Shown piece by piece: positions 1-5,183 of a stretch of 7,801 nucleotides of DNA. Below the pieces are notes generated by a model. The model ran no database searches. It had not been told where the DNA came from and saw nothing but the letters and a program-made list of their open reading frames with translations. Numbering within the stretch: position 1 is the first letter of the stretch; every line of letters begins with the position of its first letter. This DNA is from an uncultured Sutterella sp. (GTDB lineage: Bacteria > Pseudomonadota > Gammaproteobacteria > Burkholderiales > Burkholderiaceae_F). The stretch covers positions 1 to 7,801 of the forward strand of contig USIM01000039.1 of assembly GCA_900554675.1 (NCBI GenBank). Reading direction: 5' to 3'. Both the position numbers and the translations under genes were made by a program.

Positions 1-60
1 TATACTTATATAAACACTGCTAGAACTTATATTGTCAAGCGTCAAAACAATTGATCCTCG

Positions 61-110
61 AAATTTAGGGGGATAGTACTCTGACATCTAACATCTAACA
101 CAAATTTAGG
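61..110. repeat. Short direct repeats in the leader upstream of miaB
   Basis: The 9-base word AAATTTAGG occurs at 61-69 and again at 102-110. Between the copies the 7-base word ACATCTA is repeated in tandem (84-90 and 91-97). The whole 1-218 leader is AT-rich, and I find no convincing gene, tRNA or clear sigma-70 promoter in it. The repeats may be binding sites, remnants of an older insertion, or chance in AT-rich DNA. Confidence 0.35.
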
Positions 111-172
111 TTTTCCGACGTTTCTGATGCCCGCAACGTGTATCATTACGCCATTAAAAATTTGTCTAACCC

Positions 173-195
173 GATGATTGTTCAAACTAATCATC
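173..195 (+). promoter_or_regulatory. Small hairpin just upstream of miaB
   Basis: GATGATT (173-179) and AATCATC (189-195) form a 7-bp stem with a 9-base loop, followed by CCTTTT. It could be a weak terminator for a gene left of the window, a leader hairpin affecting miaB, or an operator. The stem is AT-rich and the T tract short, so terminator function is doubtful. Confidence 0.25.
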
Positions 196-218
196 CTTTT
201 GTGCATCGGATATAAACC

Positions 219-1562
219 GTGACCGCGAAAAAACTTTATCTCCGCAGCTTTGGCTGCCAAATGAACGACTACGACTCTGAAAAAATCGCCGATCTTTTGA
301 AAGAAACGGCTGGGTACGAGCGTACCGAAAAGGTCGAAGAAGCCGATTTAGTCGTCTTTAATACTTGCTCCATTCGTGAAAAAGCCCAAGAGAAAGTCTT
401 CTCTGATTTGGGTCGAGTTCGTGAAGCTAAAAAAGAATCGGGCAAGTCCGATATGTTGATTGCCGTAGGTGGCTGTGTCGCCAGTCAAGAAGGTAAGAAG
501 ATCCTTTCTCGTGCTCCGCACGTCAATATTGTCTTTGGCCCGCAAACGCTTCATCGCTTACCCGCCATGATTGAAAAGTGCGAGAAGACGAAAAAGCCGC
601 AAGTCGATATCTCTTTCCCCGAAATTGAAAAATTTGACCATTTGGCTGAACCTCAAGCCCGCGGGGCTTGCGCCTTTGTTTCCATCATGGAAGGTTGCAG
701 CCAATACTGCTCTTACTGCGTTGTGCCCTACACGCGAGGTGAAGAAATTTCTCGTCCGTTAACGGACGTTTTGTTAGAAGTCGCCAAGCTTGCCGCACAA
801 GGCGTCAAAGAAGTGACGCTTTTAGGTCAAAACGTCAATGCCTATCGCGGTGAAATGCCCGATGGTGAAATCGCTGACTTTGCCACACTCTTAGAGTACG
901 TGGCTGAAATTGACGGTATTGAACGTATCCGTTACACGACTTCTCACCCGAAACACTTTACGCAACGTTTGATTGATGCTTACGGCAAGATCGATAAGCT
1001 CGTCAACCACGTGCACTTGCCCGTTCAATCGGGCTCTGACCGCATTTTGGCCGCCATGAAGCGCGGTTATACGTCTTTGGAATACAAGTCCATTATTCGT
1101 CGTTTGCGAGCCGTGCGTCCTGATATTGCGATTGCTACCGACATCATTGTGGGTTTCCCCGGTGAAACCCAAGAAGACTTCGATGCCACGATGCAATTGA
1201 TGGAAGACGTGGGCTTTGATGCAAGCTTTTCCTTTGTCTATAGCCGCCGTCCTGGGACGCCAGCCGCTTACTTAGTGGACGAAACGCCGCAAGAATTAAA
1301 ACTTAAGCGTCTGCAACTTTTGCAAGCCAAAAATGAAGCCAAGGCGCATGAGATTTCTCAATCCATGTTGGGTACCGTCCAACGCGTGTTGGTCTTAGGG
1401 CCCGCTCGTCGCGGTGAAGGCATGATGTCGGCTCGCACGGACAATAACCGTGTGGTCAATTTCAAGGGCGATGTGAGTTTGACCGACCAAATGGTGATGG
1501 TCAAAATCACGGATGTCTTCCCGCACACTTTGGGGGGCGAATTGGTCACCAGCGAGGAATAA
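219..1562 (+). CDS. miaB: tRNA-2-methylthio-N6-dimethylallyladenosine synthase MiaB
   Basis: MiaB is a cytoplasmic radical-SAM methylthiotransferase. It converts i6A37 to ms2i6A37 in tRNAs that read UNN codons, using two 4Fe-4S clusters. The 447 residues match the family length. The N-terminal UPF0004 domain has the three cluster cysteines C13 (SFGCQMN), C50 (NTCSIREKA) and C86 (GGCVASQ). The radical-SAM core has C160, C164 and C167 in [20 protein letters not shown]-terminal TRAM domain, about residues 380-444, should bind tRNA. The start codon is GTG; an in-frame TAA at 213-215 excludes an upstream start, and the Shine-Dalgarno is weak. The gene leads a three-gene unit with ybeZ only 5 bp downstream. 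The motif set, including the GQNVN segment, supports MiaB over the related MtaB and RimO. Confidence 0.97.
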   Translation: MTAKKLYLRSFGCQMNDYDSEKIADLLKETAGYERTEKVEEADLVVFNTCSIREKAQEKVFSDLGRVREAKKESGKSDMLIAVGGCVASQEGKKILSRAPHVNIVFGPQTLHRLPAMIEKCEKTKKPQVDISFPEIEKFDHLAEPQARGACAFVSIMEGCSQYCSYCVVPYTRGEEISRPLTDVLLEVAKLAAQGVKEVTLLGQNVNAYRGEMPDGEIADFATLLEYVAEIDGIERIRYTTSHPKHFTQRLIDAYGKIDKLVNHVHLPVQSGSDRILAAMKRGYTSLEYKSIIRRLRAVRPDIAIATDIIVGFPGETQEDFDATMQLMEDVGFDASFSFVYSRRPGTPAAYLVDETPQELKLKRLQLLQAKNEAKAHEISQSMLGTVQRVLVLGPARRGEGMMSARTDNNRVVNFKGDVSLTDQMVMVKITDVFPHTLGGELVTSEE

Positions 1563-1567
1563 CCTTC

Positions 1568-2575
1568 ATGAGTACAGAAGAAAAAGTTCTTACCTTAAAC
1601 GTGGATTTGGACAACTCTGACTTGTCCAGTCTTGTGGGTCCGATGGATGCCAATCTTCGACAAATCGAAATGATTTTGGACGTGACGATCTCTCGTCGTG
1701 GACATCAATTCCGTATTGCCGGTGAGACGCAAAAGGCGCGCGAAGCCCAAAACGCCATTCAGACGTTTGCTGCAAAAGTGCCACAATTGGAGGGCGAATT
1801 AACGACCGATGACGTGCAACTTTATTTCGTGGGCGAAGCCGCCAAGAAAATTGATGGTGATGCGGTCACCACACCCACGCTTCACACCAAGCGCCGTGAG
1901 CTTCAAGGACGCACGCCTCGTCAAAGCGAATACATTCAAGCGATTTTGGATCACGATATTGCGTTTGGGATTGGACCAGCCGGGACGGGGAAGACGTATT
2001 TAGCCGTTGCCGCAGCGGTTGACGCCTATGAACGCGACCGTGTTGAGCGCATTATTCTTACGCGTCCTGCTGTTGAAGCTGGGGAGCGTTTGGGCTTTTT
2101 GCCGGGCGATCTTTCTCAAAAGGTCGATCCCTATTTGCGCCCCCTTTATGACGCTTTATTTGACCTCTTAGGGTTCGATAAGACGCAACGCTTGCTTGAA
2201 CGTCAAACGATTGAAATTGCGCCTTTGGCCTATATGCGTGGTCGTACGCTCAATAATGCTTTTGTGATTTTGGACGAAGCCCAAAATACGACGCCTGAAC
2301 AAATGAAAATGTTCTTAACGCGTATCGGTTTTGGTTCTAAGGCCGTGATCACGGGGGACGTCACGCAGATTGACCTTCCGCGAGGCACGCGATCAGGGCT
2401 TGTTGAAGCTCAAAATGTTTTAGCCGGTGTCCGAGGTATTTCGATGACCTATTTCACGGCCGCTGACGTTGTGCGCCATCCCTTGGTTGCTCGCATTGTT
2501 CAAGCCTATGCAAAGGCCGATGAAAAGCGAGCTCAAGAGCGTTTGGTTGAAAAGATGGAAAAGAATCGAGAATGA
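1568..2575 (+). CDS. ybeZ: PhoH-like ATPase, YbeZ family
   Basis: This is a P-loop ATPase of the PhoH family, 335 residues, cytoplasmic. The family is tied to RNA metabolism, and YbeZ is reported to work with YbeY in ribosome and RNA maturation. The Walker A motif is GPAGTGKT (136-143) and the Walker B is FVILDEAQN (232-240). The intervening ILTRPAVEAGERLGFLPGD segment is highly characteristic, and ITGD near 261-264 is a sensor-like motif. Residues about 20-70 resemble the KH-like N-terminal domain of this subgroup. The charged C-terminus is normal. ATG is preceded by GAGGAA at a usable distance, within the end of miaB, which suggests co-transcription and possibly translational coupling. Its place between miaB and ybeY separates it from stand-alone phosphate-regulated PhoH. 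Confidence 0.95.
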   Translation: MSTEEKVLTLNVDLDNSDLSSLVGPMDANLRQIEMILDVTISRRGHQFRIAGETQKAREAQNAIQTFAAKVPQLEGELTTDDVQLYFVGEAAKKIDGDAVTTPTLHTKRRELQGRTPRQSEYIQAILDHDIAFGIGPAGTGKTYLAVAAAVDAYERDRVERIILTRPAVEAGERLGFLPGDLSQKVDPYLRPLYDALFDLLGFDKTQRLLERQTIEIAPLAYMRGRTLNNAFVILDEAQNTTPEQMKMFLTRIGFGSKAVITGDVTQIDLPRGTRSGLVEAQNVLAGVRGISMTYFTAADVVRHPLVARIVQAYAKADEKRAQERLVEKMEKNRE

Positions 2576-3021
2576 AAATGGCAAAACTCACGGTTCAATT
2601 TATGGAGAATGGCGACTTCGAGTTGCCGTCAGAAGAAACCATGGCAAAGTGGATTGAAGCGGCGATTGAACGCGATACCACTTTGAATGTGTTGTTTGTT
2701 GATGCTGAAGAAGGGCAAGCTCTTAATAGCCAATATCGTCACAAGGACTATGCAACGAACGTTTTAACGTTTGATTATCAGCATGAGCCCGAAGCGATTG
2801 CGGATTTGGCCATTTGTGTTCCGGTTCTCATTCGCGAGTCCAAAGAACAAGAAAAGTCCTTTGAAGAGCATTTGGCACACTTACTGATTCACGGTGCGCT
2901 TCACGCTCATGGGTACGACCATATGAATGACGAAGACGCTGAAGTCATGGAAATGAAGGAAATCAAAGCCCTGATGAGTTTGGGGTTTGATAATCCTTAC
3001 GCGGATCGCGAACTCGTTTAA
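2572..3021 (+). CDS. ybeY: Endoribonuclease YbeY (16S rRNA maturation and quality control)
   Basis: YbeY is a single-domain zinc metalloprotein of the UPF0054 family. It takes part in 16S rRNA 3'-end maturation and the decay of defective ribosomes. The 149 residues are a normal length. The metal site is the HGALHAHGYDH motif, with H107, H111 and H117 as ligands. The conserved YRHKDYATNVLTF block (from residue 55) carries the family arginine R56. The start overlaps the ybeZ stop by 4 bp (ATGA), a sign of translational coupling. A second in-frame ATG two codons later is an equally possible start. The gene ends the operon: a strong hairpin with a T run begins 13 bp after the stop, and there is no corC-type gene or lnt behind it. 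Confidence 0.96.
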   Translation: MKMAKLTVQFMENGDFELPSEETMAKWIEAAIERDTTLNVLFVDAEEGQALNSQYRHKDYATNVLTFDYQHEPEAIADLAICVPVLIRESKEQEKSFEEHLAHLLIHGALHAHGYDHMNDEDAEVMEMKEIKALMSLGFDNPYADRELV

Positions 3022-3034
3022 TTGGACGAATATA

Positions 3035-3056
3035 GGGTGGCACTGCCACCCCTTTT
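3035..3056 (+). terminator. Intrinsic terminator of the miaB-ybeZ-ybeY unit
   Basis: GGGTGGC (3035-3041) pairs with GCCACCC (3045-3051) around an ACT loop and is followed by C then TTTT. The GC-rich 7-bp stem and T tract sit just after the ybeY stop codon, which is ideal placement. Closing the loop one base pair lower is equally possible. Confidence 0.85.
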
Positions 3057-3057
3057 A

Positions 3058-3073
3058 ACATTTGTACAAATGT
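3058..3073. repeat. 16-bp perfect palindrome after the ybeY terminator
   Basis: ACATTTGTACAAATGT reads the same on both strands with no spacer. It lies in the gap between the convergent ends of ybeY (+) and the broken XRE gene (-), next to the terminator, where an operator is not expected. It might be a protein-binding dyad or a fortuitous palindrome. Confidence 0.5.
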
Positions 3074-3141
3074 GGAAAACAATATCTTAGAAAACTATCA
3101 ATTCAGACGGCGCCTTAACGCCGAAATCCTTCGCAAGTTCT

Positions 3142-3255
3142 TTAGCGCGAGGCCCTCTTTCGAGTTTTGGCGGGAAGGGCAAATAAGTCAATGCGATTTC
3201 CGAGCTTAAAGACATCATCGAAGTCTTGAGCACGGTTTAGACCAATCGCTAAATT
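3142..3255 (-). pseudogene. XRE-type regulator, 3' fragment (cut by the TnpB element)
   Basis: Read on the - strand, this stretch encodes the C-terminal 37 residues of a small helix-turn-helix regulator. It begins N-L-A-I-G-L-N-R-A-Q-D-F-D-D-V-F and ends in a basic tail, ALPAKTRKRASR, followed by TAA at 3142-3144. It has no start of its own. It continues in phase the 5' fragment at 4928-5113. From memory of the family, members run GEISL..LL.(I/L)A.ALG..DDF..LF and then a linker with a basic Lys/Arg-rich end, and this fragment supplies that missing part with correct spacing. A second frame here (- strand, 3087-3233) also stays open for 48 codons, so a frameshifted C-terminus cannot be excluded. 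Confidence 0.75.
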
Positions 3256-3277
3256 CACAGAAAATTCACGACGGAAG

Positions 3278-3297
3278 CCTCCTATTTCAATAGGAGG
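3278..3297 (+). repeat. Left-end hairpin of the TnpB element
   Basis: CCTCCTATT (3278-3286) and AATAGGAGG (3289-3297) form a perfect 9-bp stem with a tiny TC loop; opening one pair gives a 4-base loop. Outer bases ACGG (3271-3274) and CCGT (3304-3307) can extend it imperfectly. GGAAGCC appears directly repeated on both sides (3273-3279, 3299-3305). Subterminal hairpins of this kind are what TnpA recognises at the left end of IS200/IS605 elements. Confidence 0.65.
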
Positions 3298-3308
3298 AGG
3301 AAGCCGTG

Positions 3309-3326
3309 CAACGACGTTAGTCGTTG
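3309..3326 (+). repeat. Second hairpin between the left end and tnpB
   Basis: CAACGAC (3309-3315) and GTCGTTG (3320-3326) form a 7-bp stem with loop GTTA, ending 16 bases before the tnpB ATG. It may limit translation of tnpB or form part of the left-end fold. No good Shine-Dalgarno is visible between it and the start codon, so tnpB translation is probably weak. Confidence 0.5.
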
Positions 3327-3342
3327 AAGTAAAATACGTCCA

Positions 3343-4917
3343 ATGACTAGCCCAAGCTTTATTCTCGAACTCCCTATTAAAGTCAACGATTCTGAATCAA
3401 GGATGATTCTCAGAAAGTTTGAGTTTGCCCGTCAGCTTCATAATGCAACATTGGGCACTGCCTTGGGACAGTTGCAACAAATGCGACAAGACCCTCAGTG
3501 GAAAAAAGCGTGTACCTTGCCAAAAGGAAAAGAGCGATCAGAGCTCTTTCGGAATCTCGATCGTCAGTACCGTTTAACCGAGTATGACCTGCACACTGTG
3601 ATTGCGAAGCACCGTGAGAGAAGCGGACGAAAAGATCAGTTGGGTATCAATGAAACCCAAAAAATTGCCACTCGTGTTTATCAAAGCATTCGTCGTTATC
3701 AGCTTGGATTGGGGGGCCGCCCTCGTTTTAAGTCTATCTCCCGTGGTTTGCACAGCATTGAGGGAAAGACTAATGTCACCGGCTTGAAGTTCAATCTTCA
3801 AAAATCCGTTCTCAGTTGGTGTAAACATGATTACCGCGTCATCATTGATGCCAAAGATGACTACATCCAAAGGGCGCTTCAAAAAGAAGACGGTACCGGG
3901 TACAAGAAGATTAAATACTGTCGGTTGGTTCGCAAGACCATCAAAAACCGTGAGCGCTTCTTTTTGCAAGTTCTCTTGGAAGGAACCGCCCCCGTTAAGC
4001 ATATTTATGCACCTGACAGTGAACGCCTTTCCATTGATCCGGGGCCTCAAGCCATTGCTGTATTCTCTGAACAATTCGCAGGGAAGATCCAGATAGCACC
4101 AACGGCAAAAGTTAATGAAGCGGTCATTCGTCGGATGCAACGATCGATGGATCGAAGCTTGCGTCAAAATAATGAAGAGGCCTATGAAAGCAATGGAACT
4201 CTGAAAAAGGGTGTTAAGTTAAAGCAAACGAAGAGTTACAAAATGCGAGTTGCTCAACTCTCCGACTACCATCGGAGAGTGGCTGCGACTCGACGCTGTG
4301 AACATGGACAATTAGCGAATTTGTTATTGTCCTTGGCGGGCGATATTCGTATTGAAAAGAATCACTGGAAAGCCTTTCAAAGAGGACACTTTGGAAAGAG
4401 TTTAGGTAAGAGCGGAGCATCAAGTTTTATTGAGCGACTCAAGAGCAAGGCTGAAAGCGCCGGTTTAAAGGTCAGTGAAGTAAAACCCTATACGCTCAAA
4501 CTAAGTCAATACGATCCCTATACGGAAACGTATAGAAAGAAAGCGTTGTCTGAAAGATGGCATCAGTTGGGTTCAAGTTCAGAGTGGATTCAGCGAGATG
4601 TTCTTAGTGCATTGTTATTGCAATGCGCAGACATTGAGAAAGAAAAACATATTCCGACAAAGATCATTGAGACTTTAGAAGGTGCGAAACAGCTCCTGAG
4701 AGACGCGGGATATATCGTTGATAAACCATCGAGTAATGGGGATCATTGTGATCGGCCATTTGCGTCGGAGCCTAAGGCTCAGACGCCAGAGGAGGTTCGT
4801 CTCGAAATCTTTTGTGGCGTGGGTGACAGTCGTTTGCCGCTTTTGCTGAGAAATGGTTCTCGGCAGAAAGCGAACGAAAAAGCTCATGTTAGGTCAAAAG
4901 AAACCTTCTCTCTTTAG
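3343..4917 (+). CDS. tnpB: RNA-guided endonuclease TnpB, zinc-ribbon-less variant
   Basis: TnpB nucleases use an omegaRNA made from the element's right end to cut DNA next to a target-adjacent motif, favouring retention of the element. The 524 residues are longer than the common 370-430. The N-terminal half (about 1-225) has the lineage-typical FILELPIKV, KGKERSELF, EYDLHT and TAQKIATR-like (here TQKIATR) segments. The RuvC residues are all present: D232 (LSIDPG), E338 (IRIEKN) and D419 (IQRDVLSALL). The zinc ribbon expected between E338 and D419 has no cysteines; its place is taken by LKLSQYDPYTETYRKKALSERWH. The roughly 90 residues after D419 are low in recognisable motifs, and their DNA probably doubles as omegaRNA. 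ATG was chosen because an in-frame TGA lies at 3325-3327. There is no tnpA. All catalytic acids are kept, so this is more likely an active nuclease than a TldR-type repressor. Confidence 0.9.
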   Translation: MTSPSFILELPIKVNDSESRMILRKFEFARQLHNATLGTALGQLQQMRQDPQWKKACTLPKGKERSELFRNLDRQYRLTEYDLHTVIAKHRERSGRKDQLGINETQKIATRVYQSIRRYQLGLGGRPRFKSISRGLHSIEGKTNVTGLKFNLQKSVLSWCKHDYRVIIDAKDDYIQRALQKEDGTGYKKIKYCRLVRKTIKNRERFFLQVLLEGTAPVKHIYAPDSERLSIDPGPQAIAVFSEQFAGKIQIAPTAKVNEAVIRRMQRSMDRSLRQNNEEAYESNGTLKKGVKLKQTKSYKMRVAQLSDYHRRVAATRRCEHGQLANLLLSLAGDIRIEKNHWKAFQRGHFGKSLGKSGASSFIERLKSKAESAGLKVSEVKPYTLKLSQYDPYTETYRKKALSERWHQLGSSSEWIQRDVLSALLLQCADIEKEKHIPTKIIETLEGAKQLLRDAGYIVDKPSSNGDHCDRPFASEPKAQTPEEVRLEIFCGVGDSRLPLLLRNGSRQKANEKAHVRSKETFSL

Positions 4918-4927
4918 AGAGAGAGTT
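4741..4927 (+). ncRNA. Candidate omegaRNA (reRNA) scaffold of the TnpB element
   Basis: Four hairpins follow each other through the 3' end of tnpB into the right end. They are GATCA/TGATC (4741-4753); a long one of 5+5 bp with one G-A mismatch (GCGTC-g-GAGCC, loop TAA, GGCTC-a-GACGC; 4762-4786); GCTGAGAA/TTCTCGGC with one G-U pair and loop ATGG (4845-4864); and TCTCTC/GAGAGA (4907-4922), which spans the tnpB stop codon. In known TnpB systems the scaffold overlaps the tnpB 3' end and finishes at the right tip, with the guide copied from flanking host DNA. Here the guide would start near 4928 (GTTTAGGAGGTTTTTAAGCG). The 5' limit is a guess, and transcription is inferred only. Confidence 0.6.
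4907..4922 (+). repeat. Right-end hairpin of the TnpB element
   Basis: TCTCTC (4907-4912) pairs with GAGAGA (4917-4922) around TTTA. The tnpB stop TAG (4915-4917) lies in the loop and first stem base. It is 5-8 bases from the inferred right junction, a fitting position for the right-end hairpin bound by TnpA or the last scaffold hairpin of the omegaRNA. The sequence is a simple CT/GA run, so slippage could also have created it. Confidence 0.5.
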
Positions 4928-5113
4928 GTTTAGGAGGTTTTTAAGCGAAATTTCGCCTTCGCTTTCAAAACGTCTCAGAGATCCCAAAGAGACGCCCGTG
5001 TGTTTGGCAAGCGCCTCTTGCGTGATGTTTTGATCGAGTCTGACTTCGCGAAATCGCTCCGCGATTTCCATGCGAATATCCTTGGGTGGCTTAAGATTGC
5101 TAACTGCGCTCAT
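4928..5113 (-). pseudogene. XRE-type helix-turn-helix regulator, 5' fragment (interrupted)
   Basis: The fragment encodes about 62 residues of a small DNA-binding regulator. The HTH is ERFREVRLDQNITQEALAKH followed by TGVSLGSLRRFE (about residues 19-50), and GEISLKNLL (53-61) is a hallmark of a small XRE family close to HipB-like proteins. Native coding stops at the right end of the TnpB element, and the rest lies at 3142-3255. Translation now runs on into the element with 12-13 foreign residues (NSLSKERRFLLT) to a stop at 4889-4891. The resulting 74-residue product keeps the HTH but loses the C-terminal half, and its gene end overlaps the tnpB end antisense. The upstream ATG (5111-5113) has no Shine-Dalgarno; Met15 (ATG at 5069-5071) has AAGGA seven bases upstream and may be the true start. 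No hipA-like partner gene is adjacent. Confidence 0.8.
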
Positions 5114-5154
5114 ATTAGTAATTAACGAAGAGAAACACTATTAATTACTAATAT
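5112..5154. promoter_or_regulatory. 14-bp inverted repeat, likely operator of the XRE gene
   Basis: ATATTAGTAATTAA (5112-5125) and TTAATTACTAATAT (5141-5154) are perfect reverse complements separated by 15 bases. The first arm overlaps the upstream ATG of the XRE gene and the second covers its likely -10 region. A related TTACTAA lies at 5163-5169. Paired sites over their own promoters are common for XRE autorepressors. The RNA could also fold into a hairpin but has no T tract, so a terminator for the upstream MFS gene is less likely. Confidence 0.7.
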
Positions 5155-5183
5155 TTTATCACTTACTAAATTTTCTTTTTCAA
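5153..5183 (-). promoter_or_regulatory. Possible promoter of the XRE gene
   Basis: On the - strand, TTGAAA (5178-5183, inside the end of the MFS gene) and TAAAAT (5153-5158) resemble -35 and -10 boxes, but the 19-base spacer is longer than ideal. The -10 would abut or overlap the second operator arm, which fits repression. Confidence 0.3.

Larger units (their letters stand above)
3253..4930 (+). mobile_element. TnpB-only insertion element (IS200/IS605 superfamily, IS1341-like)
   Basis: The element is about 1.67 kb and carries tnpB as its only gene, with no Y1 transposase (tnpA), so movement would need TnpA in trans. The ends are inferred from the interrupted host gene. XRE coding sequence runs up to about 3252-3255 on the left and resumes at about 4928-4931 on the right. 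The exact junction is uncertain by 2-3 bases because ATT and GTT both fit the same Asn codon. No target duplication or terminal inverted repeats are seen, as expected for this superfamily. A subterminal hairpin lies near the left end (3278-3297) and another at the right end (4907-4922). An 8-base word AAATTCAC occurs at 3251-3258, across the left junction, and again at 3262-3269, so the left tip could lie a few bases further in. Confidence 0.8.

Noticed and set aside
42..260. 72-codon open frame on the - strand across the leader and start of miaB
   Set aside because: Its start lies inside miaB, the product resembles nothing I know, and no ribosome site supports it.
3108..3123. CGGCG/CGCCG hairpin as a terminator for the XRE gene
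   Set aside because: The stem is only 5 bp and no T tract follows on the - strand.
3087..3233. 48-codon frame on the - strand (GTG start; contains LERGPRAKELAKDFGVKAPSE)
   Set aside because: It overlaps the XRE 3' fragment in another frame. The in-phase XRE frame has the expected spacing and a basic tail, so I treat this as a shadow, though a frameshifted XRE C-terminus remains possible.
3574..4167. Long open frame on the - strand inside tnpB (197 codons)
   Set aside because: It lies fully within tnpB, which has clear catalytic motifs. The antisense product shows no domain and has no Shine-Dalgarno context that I trust.
3343..4917. TldR-type nuclease-dead TnpB repressor
   Set aside because: All three RuvC acidic residues (D232, E338, D419) are present, and the protein is long rather than trimmed.
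4889..5113. HipB antitoxin of a HipAB toxin-antitoxin pair
   Set aside because: The HTH resembles HipB-like proteins, but there is no hipA-like or other toxin gene next to it within the window.
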